A stretch of DNA of 64,000 bases from SHZI01 sp031395645. GTDB lineage: Bacteria > Pseudomonadota > Gammaproteobacteria > Steroidobacterales > GCA-2729495. Position numbers and translations under genes: made by a program. The stretch is taken from NCBI GenBank assembly GCA_031395645.1, contig JANNJM010000010.1:57498-121497 (forward strand). Direction: 5' to 3'. Positions 1 through 8,200 of the stretch are shown here, in pieces. Under the pieces are notes generated by a model. That model was not told the origin of the DNA. It saw nothing but the letters and a program-made list of their open reading frames with translations, and did no database searches. Numbering within the stretch: position 1 is the stretch's first letter; the number at the start of each line of letters is the position of its first letter.

Positions 1-2482
1 ACCGGAAATCGCCGAAGCCGGTATCGGCCAGTGCGTAGGCCACGCCGAAATCCACGCCGCTGGTATCCCGCGAGCCCAGATTGATGGTCGGCTCAAGGAT
101 CTGCAGAATCGAGCCGTCGCCAAAGCGGTTGATATAGCCGCAGAACTGCGGGGAGCCGCTCGCCACGCACAATTGCGCCGTGGTGTTTACATCGACTTGT
201 GTGATCACGTTATCAATCGAGTAATCCCAGTAGTCGACGCTCAGCGACAGGCCCTTCGCGAACTGCGGCTCGTAGACAAAGCCGAAGGTCAATGCCTGAC
301 CCTCTTCAGGCTCGAAGGGGGCAGCACCCACCAGGAAGTTGTTGCCGAGCAGGAGTCCATCGACCTGGGCGTTGGCTTGCTGGAAGTCCGTGTCCGGGTC
401 CACGTTGACGCAGGCCAGTGCCAGATTTGGGTTGTCAATGATGGCCGCAGACGTGAGGCCAACGCAGGGGTCGGTGAAGGTCGCCGCATCCGCCGTGGGT
501 GCCTGGTATATGTCGTAGACGGTCGGGGTTCGGTAGATATCCGCATACGAAACCCGGACGAGCAGGTCGTCGATGGGCTTCCAGTCGACCTTGAAGGTGC
601 CGTTGGTGGTGCCGCCGGTCGTCGAGTAGTCGGAGTAGCGCACCCCCAGCGTCAGGTTAAGTGACTGCGCAAAGGGCGCGTCCTTGAGTATTGGCACCAG
701 TACCTCGGCGTAGATTTCTTTGGTGTCGTATGAGCCGTCCGAGTCGCCGGAGCAGGTCTCGCTGGAGAGCAGGCAATCCTTGTAAAGGGGGCCGGCCGAT
801 TGAGTCAGGAAGTCAGTATCGAACTGGGCACTCTGATCTCCAAACTGCAAGCCCGCAGCGAGCTGCACGGCGCCGGCCGGGAGGTCAAAGATTTTGCCAT
901 CGATAGCGAGAGCGGCGGTCTTCAGCGAGAACTCGTAGGAATCGGTGGACGCCCCGGTGATCGTCGCAAGCCCGGCGAGCTGGGCCGGATCATTCAGGTT
1001 GAAGATATTCACGGGTACGCAACCGGCGATCGGGGCTGCCGGGGTCCCGCAGGTGGGCGTGCCGTCCAGCGCCAGGAAGGACGGCCCCAGCGCGTTCTGG
1101 AAGCCGGTCTTGAACAGATAGCCGCTGTTCTTGCGGTCCTGATCAATACGGCCGTAGCCGATGTTCGCGTCCCAGTTCCAGCCCGTGTCGAACAGGCTGC
1201 CTTTCAGCCCGCCGGTGATCTGACCTTGCCACGTCTCCACCTCGTTACGCCGGTTGCCGAGTGCCTGTAGGCGGAACGTGGCGTTCGGATTGATGACATC
1301 CCCCGCCAGATCGACGGCCTGCCCGCCAAAGTCGATGCCGAAGGGATTGTAGATGTTGTCCGCCGAGATCACGGTATTGTCGCTGCGTGAGTCGAAGGGC
1401 AGGGGGGCGATCTGGAAGCCAGACGTCGTCCTGTTGTAGAGGAACTCGCCGTACATCTCGACGTCTTCGCTGATCTTGTGGCTGCCCAGCGCAAACACGC
1501 TGGCCCGCTCCTGCGGAGTCAGGATCAGGTTGAAGGGCTGGTAGTTGAACGTGTCGTTCCCCGGCCCCGAACCCACGAAGCAACGGAAATCAGCCAGGCT
1601 GGCTCCTGCGGTGCCGGCACTCCGGGTGACGCCGGTGCTGCCTGCACAGGGCGCAAAAGTCGTATCCAGGCCGGCATCGATGGCAGTCTGGGTGTCAAAG
1701 AACACGCGGCCCGTCGGTACGCGGCTGGAACCGCCCTCGAACACGGAGCCGTAAAAGTAGATGGCGTTGCGGGAGAACGCACGGTCGCCGGCGGAGATGG
1801 CCTCCTGCTGGTTGTAGTTGAAGCCCAGAACGAGATTGCCGGTGTCGCTATTGGCGCCCCATGACAGCGACACGCCCTTGCGCTCGCCGTCGCTCTCGCC
1901 CGACTCGCCGTAGTCGACGCTGATCTCGGCACCCTCCATCGAGGTTTTCGTGATGAAGTTCACCACGCCGCCGATTGCGTCCGAGCCGTAGATCGCGCCA
2001 GCGCCCTGTTTGAGGACTTCCACGCGCTCGATCATGTTGATCGGGATCGAGTTGATGTCGACGGCGCTGGAGGTATTGCCCACCGCGCCGTAGCGCCGGC
2101 CGTTGAGCAGCACCAGGGTGCGTTCCGCGCCAAGGCCGCGCAGTTCGACGGTGCTGGCGCCGTCGCCGCCACCGTTGTTGACTGAAGGATTAGTCGCGGC
2201 ACCGCCGATGGAGGGCAGCTTCTGGATCAGTTCGCCGATATTGGCGACACCCGACTCCTTGATGGCTGCCGCCGTGACGATCTGCACAGGATTGGCGGTT
2301 TCGCCATCGAGGCGGCGGATTCTCGAACCGGTAACGATGATCTCATTGGCATCTTCGGCAGTGGCGTCCTGCGCCACGGCTGTGGTCTGCTGCACGCCTG
2401 CGACCGCGCCGGTCAACATGGCCAGGTTCGCTGCGCGCTGGGCCAGTGACCCGTTCCGTTCGGAATCTTGCTTGCTGCTCAT
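1..2482 (-). CDS. TonB-dependent outer-membrane receptor (C-terminus outside window)
   Basis: The reverse strand is open from an ATG at 2482 to the window edge (827 codons), so the gene is cut at its 3' end. The N-terminus has a hydrophobic signal-like stretch ending near AVAQDA, then DANEIIVTGSRI, typical of the TonB-box region, and a plug domain (GLGAERTLVLLNGRR, then a run like VEVLKQGAGAIYGSDAIGGVVNF). The rest is beta-barrel sequence including LTLGVRYSDY and RVSYADIYRTPTVYDIY. These are hallmarks of large receptors that import siderophores, carbohydrates or peptides using TonB energy. The AAGGGG about 13 bases upstream is a plausible ribosome site. No substrate can be named: no transporter or enzyme gene sits beside it in this window. 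Family assignment is firm, substrate unknown. Confidence 0.93.
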   Translation of the reverse strand, partial: MSSKQDSERNGSLAQRAANLAMLTGAVAGVQQTTAVAQDATAEDANEIIVTGSRIRRLDGETANPVQIVTAAAIKESGVANIGELIQKLPSIGGAATNPSVNNGGGDGASTVELRGLGAERTLVLLNGRRYGAVGNTSSAVDINSIPINMIERVEVLKQGAGAIYGSDAIGGVVNFITKTSMEGAEISVDYGESGESDGERKGVSLSWGANSDTGNLVLGFNYNQQEAISAGDRAFSRNAIYFYGSVFEGGSSRVPTGRVFFDTQTAIDAGLDTTFAPCAGSTGVTRSAGTAGASLADFRCFVGSGPGNDTFNYQPFNLILTPQERASVFALGSHKISEDVEMYGEFLYNRTTSGFQIAPLPFDSRSDNTVISADNIYNPFGIDFGGQAVDLAGDVINPNATFRLQALGNRRNEVETWQGQITGGLKGSLFDTGWNWDANIGYGRIDQDRKNSGYLFKTGFQNALGPSFLALDGTPTCGTPAAPIAGCVPVNIFNLNDPAQLAGLATITGASTDSYEFSLKTAALAIDGKIFDLPAGAVQLAAGLQFGDQSAQFDTDFLTQSAGPLYKDCLLSSETCSGDSDGSYDTKEIYAEVLVPILKDAPFAQSLNLTLGVRYSDYSTTGGTTNGTFKVDWKPIDDLLVRVSYADIYRTPTVYDIYQAPTADAATFTDPCVGLTSAAIIDNPNLALACVNVDPDTDFQQANAQVDGLLLGNNFLVGAAPFEPEEGQALTFGFVYEPQFAKGLSLSVDYWDYSIDNVITQVDVNTTAQLCVASGSPQFCGYINRFGDGSILQILEPTINLGSRDTSGVDFGVAYALADTGFGDFR

Positions 2483-2553
2483 GGTGATCGTGTGCCCCTT
2501 GATTCGGATGTTTTAGCAATGCGGACCCGCGTCAAATACATCGCCGTTGGTGG

Positions 2554-2583
2554 ATCATAGCCGCATAAAAACCACAGACGCAA
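2554..2583 (-). promoter_or_regulatory. Probable sigma-70 promoter of the TonB-dependent receptor gene
   Basis: Reading the minus strand, TTGCGT (2583-2578) and TATGAT (2559-2554) are separated by 18 bases, a good match to the sigma-70 pattern. The predicted start near 2547 gives a leader of about 65 bases before the ATG at 2482. Assigned by eye only. The rest of 2483-2715 shows no other feature. Confidence 0.5.
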
Positions 2584-2715
2584 TCCGGCGCCCAATTTTC
2601 GACGTGGGAGATTCGGTGCTAGGGCGCCGACCTGTTGCTAGGCAGCCACAAAACTGGTGGTGGGATTTGGAGTCAGCGTCCCCGGACGGGGATCGGTATC
2701 AGGCCCGCGAGCGAA

Positions 2716-3330
2716 TCAGGCTGGGGCGCACTCCACTTTCCCGCCATCAGCCCGCCGGTCCGCGAGCACCGGGTGGCCGAGCGCCGAGACCACGACGACC
2801 TGCACGTCTGTGCCGTCAGCTTCGCCGCAGAACGTGAAGTCTCCGCCGCCCTCGAACCCGTCGGGCGCGCCGACCCGGCCGGTTGGCCCGAAGCCGAAGG
2901 CCAGGGCGAAGGCGTCTGTCTCGATCCGCAAACCCGTCACCGGCGGTGAGTCGCCGAGCACCGTTTCGCCCGCGTCGGCCTTGAAGTTGCCATTGCCGTC
3001 CACGAACCGGATCCAGCCCGACTCCCAGGCCACCGGTGTGCAGGTGCGGCTGTCCTTACTGGGGCAGACCACGATCGGCGTATTCCGGGTGATGGCCTCG
3101 CTGCGGGCCAGATGCAGGGTGCCAACCAGCTCGTTGATGGCGCCGGCCCGCAGGTTGCTGCGCGTGACACTGGCAAGACTCGGGACGACCAGGGACAGGC
3201 TCACCCCGGCGACGGCGAGCGTCGTGAGCACCTCGCCCAGGGTGAAGCCCCGCTGGGTGCCCGGACCCGGGCGGGTAGGTGAGTTCTGCATGCGGCGCCG
3301 ATCCGAGACCAATGACGATGCGCCGAGCAT
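2716..3330 (-). CDS. GspH/FimT-family type IV pseudopilin (solitary)
   Basis: The 204-residue product has a short basic leader followed by GFTLGEVLTTLAVAGVSLS, the prepilin peptidase site plus hydrophobic helix of type IV pilins and pseudopilins. The glutamate at mature position 5 is present although the usual LVE/LIE is LGE. The downstream pattern (RSNLRAGAINELVGTLHLARSEAITRN, then a VCPS cysteine and further cysteines) is that of GspH/FimT minor pseudopilins. The first ATG (3330) follows a G-rich tract; a second in-frame ATG at 3291 would give 191 residues and a shorter leader. It lies about 18 kb from the main minor-pilin operon, between a receptor and a porin gene, so it is an orphan copy whose target machine cannot be told from context. 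Confidence 0.85.
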   Translation of the reverse strand: MLGASSLVSDRRRMQNSPTRPGPGTQRGFTLGEVLTTLAVAGVSLSLVVPSLASVTRSNLRAGAINELVGTLHLARSEAITRNTPIVVCPSKDSRTCTPVAWESGWIRFVDGNGNFKADAGETVLGDSPPVTGLRIETDAFALAFGFGPTGRVGAPDGFEGGGDFTFCGEADGTDVQVVVVSALGHPVLADRRADGGKVECAPA

Positions 3331-3471
3331 AGGCAGCCCCCCCGGTCGGGACGTTGAAGCGGTTCACGCTTCCCGGACGCCACGGTGGCCCGGGGGGCCA
3401 TAGCCAAGCGATCCGCGCTGCGTTAAATTGTCGCCCCACAAGCTGGCCCGTCCCCTGTGGCGTGCCCCGGA

Positions 3472-3500
3472 CTTGTATCTACACGTCTTGATATCTACAC
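3472..3500. promoter_or_regulatory. Direct repeat upstream of the OmpA-like gene (possible regulator site)
   Basis: CTTGTATCTACAC (3472-3484) is repeated as CTTGATATCTACAC (3487-3500) about 30 bases before the OmpA-like start codon. The halves are about one and a half helical turns apart. A TATAGA at 3502-3507 follows directly and could be a -10 element, but I see no good -35, which would fit an activator-dependent promoter. Function is inferred. Confidence 0.35.
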
Positions 3501-3530
3501 ATATAGAAACACTCTCTAGGGGATACCTAA

Positions 3531-4625
3531 ATGCTACGACGAAAGGCGATTACGACCACCGCGCTCGGCGCCTCGCTGCTGCTCGGCCACGCGGTGGCCC
3601 AGGCCGCCGAAGAAGTGGGCCAGGCCTACCTCAAGGGCCTCGGCACCTACATCAGCGCCGACAGCGAGCGGCAGGTTGAAGATGAAGTTGCCGGCGGGCT
3701 CGTGGGCTTCGGCTACGCGCTCAGCGAGCATTTCAATGTGGAGTTCGATTTTCAGAGGCTGAATCTGGATGGCGATACCCAAACCGTCGATGGCGGTGAG
3801 GGCGGTCCTGTTACCACCGTCTTTCCAGACCAGGACCAGACGGCGATCAACGTCAGCCTGATGAACATCTACAACCGTGACGGCCTCTTTTCGCCCTTCA
3901 TCCTTGCGGGTGTCGGTGTAGTGAACACAGACTCGGCCGGTTCCGACTCTGACGACCTGCAGGGCCAGTTTGGCCTTGGCGTGCTCACCCGACTGATGGG
4001 TAGCCGCCTCGCGCTGCGCACGGAAGTGCTCGCGCGCGGCCAGGATTCATCCCCCAGCCTGGCGGACGTGCTGGTAAATGTCGGCTTCAGCCTCGCGCTG
4101 GGCAGCAAGGCAGTACCCGCCGCTGCTGCAGTCGTTGCGGCGCCCGTGGTCGCCGCCGTAGCGCCGCCCCCGCCTCCGCCGCCGGCTGACAGCGATGGCG
4201 ACGGTGTGGTGGATGCCAGTGACCAGTGTGCTGATACCCCGAAGGGCGACCGGGTGGGTCCGCAGGGCTGTTCCTGTGACGTTAGCCGCGAGGTGCAGTT
4301 CGCGACGAACTCGGCCGCGCTCACTGCCGAGGGCAAGGCCACGCTCGACGAAACAGTCGAGCAGCTCAACCGCCTCAAGTTTGTCGCTGGCTCCGTGGTT
4401 GGCCACACCGACAGTGCCGGTGCCGACGCCTATAACCAGAAACTCTCCGAACGCCGCGCCGCGACGGTGGCGAGCTATCTGGAAGGCAAGGGCATCGCCG
4501 TCGGTCGGCTGTCGTCATCGGGCGCGGGCGAAAGCGAACCGGTTGGCGACAACAAGACCAAGGAAGGCCGCGCCCAGAACCGCCGTGTGGTCCTGAAGCG
4601 CACCGACTGCGACAAGCCGAACTAG
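3531..4625 (+). CDS. OmpA-family outer-membrane porin / peptidoglycan-binding protein
   Basis: The 364-residue product has a cleavable signal peptide (basic MLRRK, hydrophobic core, site near AQAAEE), an eight-strand-like barrel region (about residues 28-195), an alanine/proline hinge with seven consecutive prolines (about 205-220), a thrombospondin type 3 calcium-type motif DSDGDGVVDASDQC, and a C-terminal OmpA domain from about residue 253. That domain carries HTDSAGADAYNQKLSERRA and AQNRRV, the residues that bind diaminopimelate in peptidoglycan. It probably links the outer membrane to the cell wall. AGGGG before the ATG is a strong ribosome site, and a strong terminator follows the stop, so the gene is monocistronic and probably highly expressed. 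It is OprF-like in architecture. Confidence 0.93.
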   Translation: MLRRKAITTTALGASLLLGHAVAQAAEEVGQAYLKGLGTYISADSERQVEDEVAGGLVGFGYALSEHFNVEFDFQRLNLDGDTQTVDGGEGGPVTTVFPDQDQTAINVSLMNIYNRDGLFSPFILAGVGVVNTDSAGSDSDDLQGQFGLGVLTRLMGSRLALRTEVLARGQDSSPSLADVLVNVGFSLALGSKAVPAAAAVVAAPVVAAVAPPPPPPPADSDGDGVVDASDQCADTPKGDRVGPQGCSCDVSREVQFATNSAALTAEGKATLDETVEQLNRLKFVAGSVVGHTDSAGADAYNQKLSERRAATVASYLEGKGIAVGRLSSSGAGESEPVGDNKTKEGRAQNRRVVLKRTDCDKPN

Positions 4626-4662
4626 AAACCGGCCGAACCAAACGCAGTACCAACGACCAGAG

Positions 4663-4695
4663 AGCCCCGGTCGCGCAAGCGGCCGGGGCTTTTTT
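4663..4695 (+). terminator. Rho-independent terminator of the OmpA-like gene
   Basis: AGCCCCGGTCGC (4663-4674), loop GCAA (4675-4678) and GCGGCCGGGGCT (4679-4690) form a 12-bp stem with one G-U pair closed by a GNRA tetraloop, followed by six T residues. It lies 38 bases after the stop codon. Confidence 0.92.
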
Positions 4696-4762
4696 CTGGG
4701 CGGATTGGAACGGAACAGCAGACGTACTATGGTTGTAACAACAGGACAAATGCAGGGACGCG

Positions 4763-5428
4763 GTGGACGCTGACACCCACAATCTGCTGCGCTTCGTGCA
4801 CATCCTGCTCTTTGCCTATTGGCTGGGCGCAGACTTCGGTGTCTTTCTCGGCGGTGGCTGGATGTCCCGACCGGGCCTGTCGGTCGCTGAGCGCAACCGT
4901 ATCCGGGAGCTCGTCATGGCCATCGACGTCGCACCGCGGATCGCGCTGGTGCTGATGCTGCCGGTCGGCTTCAGCCTGGCCATCGCCTGGGGTGCCCCGT
5001 TGCCGGCTGCGGCCCTGCCGTTCCTGTGGCTCGCGGCTGCGCTCTGGATCGCCGTACTGCTCTGGGTGCACTTTGCCCACGGTCATCCCGCCATTGGCGC
5101 CGTCCTGCGCGCTGATCTGGCGCTGCGGGTGCTGATCCTTGCCGGCATGCTGGTGCTCGGCGTGCGCGGGCTAGCAGCTGACAGCAGTGTGCCCGGCTGG
5201 CTTGCGGTCAAGCTTCTGCTGTTTGCCGCCATTATCGGTGACGGTATCGTGCTGCGCTGGATCAGCAGCCAGTGGCGGCCGGCGATCCAGCGCCTCGAGG
5301 CGGGGGACTTGGTCATCGGCGAGGAGTTGCTGCGCGTCCGCCGCCAGAAGGCCATCGTGGCGGCGCTGCTGATGTGGCTGCTGGTGGGTGCGGCGGCCTT
5401 CATCGGCACCCTGAAGCCGGCCGGGTGA
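4763..5428 (+). CDS. Conserved integral membrane protein of unknown function
   Basis: The 221-residue product starts at a GTG preceded by AGGGA. It has about five to six hydrophobic segments: near residues 8-28 (LRFVHILLFAYWLGADFGVFLGG), 55-75, 80-100, 110-130, 135-155 and a C-terminal helix. Histidines and glycines in the first helix resemble CopD-like or other haem/copper membrane families, but this is not enough to name a function. It stands alone between the porin terminator and tRNA-Pro. Coding status is supported by length, ribosome site and hydrophobic periodicity. Confidence 0.7.
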   Translation: MDADTHNLLRFVHILLFAYWLGADFGVFLGGGWMSRPGLSVAERNRIRELVMAIDVAPRIALVLMLPVGFSLAIAWGAPLPAAALPFLWLAAALWIAVLLWVHFAHGHPAIGAVLRADLALRVLILAGMLVLGVRGLAADSSVPGWLAVKLLLFAAIIGDGIVLRWISSQWRPAIQRLEAGDLVIGEELLRVRRQKAIVAALLMWLLVGAAAFIGTLKPAG

Positions 5429-5467
5429 CGAGACGCTCAGGGAGCTGGCGAGGAAACTTTTAAGAGT

Positions 5468-5544
5468 TGGTCGGGGTGACAGGATTCGAACCTGCGACCT
5501 CTTGCTCCCGAAGCAAGCGCTCTACCAAGCTGAGCTACACCCCG
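5468..5544 (-). tRNA. tRNA-Pro (anticodon CGG)
   Basis: The minus-strand sequence folds as a complete 77-base tRNA: acceptor CGGGGTG/CACCCCG, D-arm with AGCTCAG, anticodon arm CTTGC-TTCGGGA-GCAAG giving CGG, T-arm with GGTTCGAATCC, and an encoded CCA end (complement of TGG at 5468-5470). It reads CCG proline codons. It lies between the convergent membrane-protein gene and ispB. Confidence 0.97.
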
Positions 5545-5556
5545 ATCGGGGCGGGA

Positions 5557-5586
5557 ATTGTATACGGGCCCGGCGTGGCGCGTCAG
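5557..5586 (-). promoter_or_regulatory. Probable promoter of tRNA-Pro
   Basis: On the minus strand CTGACG (5586-5581) and TACAAT (5562-5557) are 18 bases apart and are followed by a GC-rich discriminator just before the tRNA 5' end at 5544. GC-rich discriminators are typical of stringently controlled stable-RNA promoters. The -35 overlaps the ispB stop codon. Confidence 0.5.
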
Positions 5587-6581
5587 TAACGCCGTTCCAC
5601 GGCGAAGTCCGCCAGGTCGGAGAGGGCAGCCTTGAAGGGTGAATCGGGCACCGGGCCGAGTGCCGTCCGGGCCCGCAGCGCGCAATCCCGGGCTTTGGCT
5701 GCGGTGTAGGCCAGGGCGCCCGTGGACTGAATCGCCGCCTGGATCGCCCGGATGTCTTCCCGGCCGCCCCGCTCGATCGCGCGTCGGATCATCACCTGTT
5801 CCTTTGGAGACCCGCGCTGGAGCGCGTAGATCAGGGGCAGCGTTGGCTTGCCCTCGGCCAGGTCGTCGCCCAGTTGCTTGCCGAGTTCGCCCTGGTTCGC
5901 GCTGTAATCCAGTGCGTCGTCGACCAGCTGGAACGCCAGGCCCAGTTCGCGACCGTAGTCGACCAGTGCCTCTTCGACTGCGCGCGTCTGGTCGGCAAGA
6001 ATGGCGCCAATCTGCGCCCCGGCCTCGAACAGCCGGGCGGTCTTGCGGTAGATGACGTCCATGTAACGCTGCTCGGTGGTCTCCGGATCCCTGCAGTTCA
6101 TGAGCTGCAGCACTTCGCCTTCCGCGATGGTGTTGGTCGCATCGGCCAGCACATCCATGATGCGCATCTGGCCCACTTGCACCATCAGCTGGAACGCGCG
6201 GGAGTAGAGGAAGTCGCCGACCAGCACGCTCGCTTCGTTGCCGAACACGCTGTTGGCAGTGTCCTGGCCGCGGCGCAGATCAGAGGCGTCCACCACGTCA
6301 TCGTGCAAAAGGGTGGCGGTGTGAATGAACTCGACGATGGCGGCCGTGATGATGTGCCGGTCGCCCCGATAGCCGCAGGCCCGCGCCGCCAGCAGTGTGA
6401 TCAGGGGCCGCAGCCGCTTGCCACCACCCCCGACGATGTAGTGGGAGACGCTGTTTACGAGGGCCACGTCGCTGCGCAGACGGGCGGCGATCTCGCGATT
6501 CACCGCAGGCCAGTCGTCACCCAGCAGGGCGCGCACTGCTTCCAGGTCAAATCGCGGGAATTCCGGTTGGACGAGATGCAT
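5583..6581 (-). CDS. ispB: Octaprenyl diphosphate synthase (trans-polyprenyl synthase)
   Basis: This 332-residue enzyme elongates farnesyl diphosphate with isopentenyl diphosphate to make the side chain of ubiquinone. It has both aspartate-rich motifs: HDDVVDASDLRRG after FIHTATLL, and FQLVDDALDYSA; GGGGKRLRP near the N-terminus binds isopentenyl diphosphate. The reading frame extends upstream to 6863, but that extension is composition-shadow sequence overlapping the divergent nuclease gene; the ATG at 6581 (MHLVQPEF) matches family starts. ispB next to rplU-rpmA is a conserved gammaproteobacterial arrangement, although here a nuclease gene is inserted between them. The start has no strong ribosome site. 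Confidence 0.93.
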   Translation of the reverse strand: MHLVQPEFPRFDLEAVRALLGDDWPAVNREIAARLRSDVALVNSVSHYIVGGGGKRLRPLITLLAARACGYRGDRHIITAAIVEFIHTATLLHDDVVDASDLRRGQDTANSVFGNEASVLVGDFLYSRAFQLMVQVGQMRIMDVLADATNTIAEGEVLQLMNCRDPETTEQRYMDVIYRKTARLFEAGAQIGAILADQTRAVEEALVDYGRELGLAFQLVDDALDYSANQGELGKQLGDDLAEGKPTLPLIYALQRGSPKEQVMIRRAIERGGREDIRAIQAAIQSTGALAYTAAKARDCALRARTALGPVPDSPFKAALSDLADFAVERRY

Positions 6582-6594
6582 TACGGGAAGAATA

Positions 6595-7443
6595 ATGCCC
6601 GCGATGCTCAGCTCTGTACACCATGCAATACGGCTTGGGCCCCAGTGGCGGCTGGCGCTCATTGTCCTGCTGGTGTGGGGCTGGTCGACCCCGGGCCGCG
6701 CTTTTGGACCATCCGGGCACCGGGTTGCCGCGCATATTGCCGAGCGGGAACTGTGTCCCGAAACCCGTACGGCGCTCGCACCGCTGCTCGCCGGCATGAC
6801 GCTCGCCGAGGCCGGTTTGTGGCCCGACACGATCCGACGCCGGCCTGAGTGGGAGCACACCAAGCCCTGGCACTACCTCAACGTGAGCGATCGTGGCTCA
6901 GTGGTGCGGGCCGCCCGTGGGCCGGACAACGTGATCTCCGCCCTGGACCGCTTTGAGAAAGAGCTCGCGGATTCTTCGCGGAGCAACCGCCAGCGGGGGC
7001 TTGCCCTGCGCTTCATCGTGCATTTTGTCGTCGATATTCACCAACCGCTGCACGTGGGTCGGGAGAGTGATCGCGGTGGCAATCTCGTGCCCGTCCTTAC
7101 GGCGAGCCGCGAAACCAACCTGCACGCGATCTGGGACGGGGAGCCGCTGCGCCGCACTGCCGACCCGAGCCCCCGGGAGCAGGCGCGACGACTGCCACGG
7201 CCCACCCCGCTGCAGGTCAATCGCTGGCAGAAGGCGAGCCCGCTCGCCTGGGCGCAGGAGTCCAGGGCCCTCCGGCCCCGTGTCTATGGCTTTGTCCGGC
7301 AGGGCGCCCGGCCTGTGGCACTGTCGGACGCCTATCTGGACGGCGCCCGTAGCCTCGTGGACCAGCGGTTGCTTGAGGCCGGGGTCCGGCTGGCCGGACG
7401 CCTGAATGCCCTAGTGGGCCCACCGGACGGTTGTGCCCACTAG
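6595..7443 (+). CDS. S1/P1-type zinc-dependent nuclease (secreted)
   Basis: The 282-residue product has a signal peptide (hydrophobic LALIVLLVWGW, cleavage near PGRA) followed by FGPSGHRVAAHIAE. S1/P1 nucleases normally begin the mature chain with Trp-Gly, whose N-terminus binds zinc; here the residue is Phe. The other ligand motifs are present in order: GH near the N-terminus, WPDTIR, KPWHYLN, HFVVDIHQPLHVG and NLHAIWDGE. The family cleaves single-stranded RNA and DNA, or 3'-nucleotides, in the periplasm or outside the cell. The start is only 13 bases from the divergent ispB start, so the promoters must lie within the neighbouring coding region. A second start at 6604 (MLSSVHH) is possible. 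Confidence 0.9.
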   Translation: MPAMLSSVHHAIRLGPQWRLALIVLLVWGWSTPGRAFGPSGHRVAAHIAERELCPETRTALAPLLAGMTLAEAGLWPDTIRRRPEWEHTKPWHYLNVSDRGSVVRAARGPDNVISALDRFEKELADSSRSNRQRGLALRFIVHFVVDIHQPLHVGRESDRGGNLVPVLTASRETNLHAIWDGEPLRRTADPSPREQARRLPRPTPLQVNRWQKASPLAWAQESRALRPRVYGFVRQGARPVALSDAYLDGARSLVDQRLLEAGVRLAGRLNALVGPPDGCAH

Positions 7444-7446
7444 TGG

Positions 7447-7475
7447 TTGCCAGGCGGATGGCGAACCTCTAGAAT
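7447..7475 (+). promoter_or_regulatory. Sigma-70 promoter of rplU-rpmA
   Basis: TTGCCA (7447-7452) and TAGAAT (7470-7475) are separated by exactly 17 bases, a strong sigma-70 match. It starts just after the nuclease stop codon and lies about 65 bases before the rplU start. Confidence 0.75.
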
Positions 7476-7544
7476 TCGCCGGCTTTTCGAGGGGTTGTGT
7501 TTAGGCCACCCCAACGATTAGCGCTCGTCAACCAGGGACAACCG

Positions 7545-7865
7545 ATGTACGCAGTATTCAAGACGGGTGGCAAGCAATACCGCGCCAGCCAGGGCGAGAA
7601 GGTGCAGGTCGAGAAGCTCGATGCTGCGGCCGGCGACACGGTCGAGTTCAGCGACGTGCTCATGGTTGGCGAGGGCGCCTCGGTGCGGGTCGGCAAGCCC
7701 CTGATCGCTGGCGCCAAAGTTACCGGCAAAGTGGTGGCGCAGGATCGCCACGACAAGATCACTGTGATCAAGTTCAAGCGTCGTACCACCTACAAGCGCA
7801 TGCACGGTCACCGGCAGGCGTTCACGCTGGTAGAAATCACAGGAATTGCTGGCGGCGGCGCCTGA
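7545..7865 (+). CDS. rplU: 50S ribosomal protein L21
   Basis: The 106-residue protein MYAVFKTGGKQYRASQGEKV...  is a standard-length L21, which binds 23S rRNA in the large subunit; KRRTTYKRMHGHRQ is the basic rRNA-binding segment. The start at 7545 is chosen over an upstream in-frame start (7497) because AGGGA sits just before it and L21 proteins begin MYAV. It is followed by rpmA and obgE in the usual order. Confidence 0.98.
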   Translation: MYAVFKTGGKQYRASQGEKVQVEKLDAAAGDTVEFSDVLMVGEGASVRVGKPLIAGAKVTGKVVAQDRHDKITVIKFKRRTTYKRMHGHRQAFTLVEITGIAGGGA

Positions 7866-7927
7866 CGTTCCGCTGACCGTTTAGGCTTCGCCCACACGCC
7901 CGCAAACGCTACCAAGGTATTTAAGTC

Positions 7928-8191
7928 ATGGCACATAAGAAGGCAGGCGGCAGTACTCGCAACGGCCGCGATTCCGAGTCAAAGCGTCTTGGTCTGAAGA
8001 AGTTCGGCGGCGAAGCCGTGATTGCCGGCAATATCCTGGTGCGCCAGCGGGGCACGGAATACCACCCCGGCAAGAACGTCGGCCTCGGTCGCGATCACAC
8101 CCTTTTTGCCAAGGCGAACGGCGTGGTGCTCTTCGAGGTCAAGGGCGCGCTCCGCCGTCGCATCGTGAATGTCATTCCTGCAGCGGCGTAG
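7928..8191 (+). CDS. rpmA: 50S ribosomal protein L27
   Basis: The 87-residue protein begins MAHKKAGGSTRNGRDS, the diagnostic N-terminus of L27 that reaches toward the peptidyl transferase centre, and continues with KRLGLKKFGGE and RGTEYHPGKNVG. It carries no extra cleavable N-terminal extension of the Firmicutes type. AAGG lies before the ATG. It is co-transcribed with rplU and followed by a terminator. Confidence 0.98.
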   Translation: MAHKKAGGSTRNGRDSESKRLGLKKFGGEAVIAGNILVRQRGTEYHPGKNVGLGRDHTLFAKANGVVLFEVKGALRRRIVNVIPAAA

Positions 8192-8200
8192 GCTCCGCTT

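Noticed and set aside
2547..3403. Plus-strand ORFs opposite the solitary pseudopilin
   Set aside because: They are Pro/Arg/Ser-rich shadows of the minus-strand pseudopilin gene with no ribosome site or family pattern.
5583..6863. Octaprenyl synthase as a 426-residue protein starting at 6863
   Set aside because: The first 94 codons lie antisense to the signal peptide and N-terminus of the divergent nuclease gene and match no ispB homologue pattern; the ATG at 6581 fits family starts.
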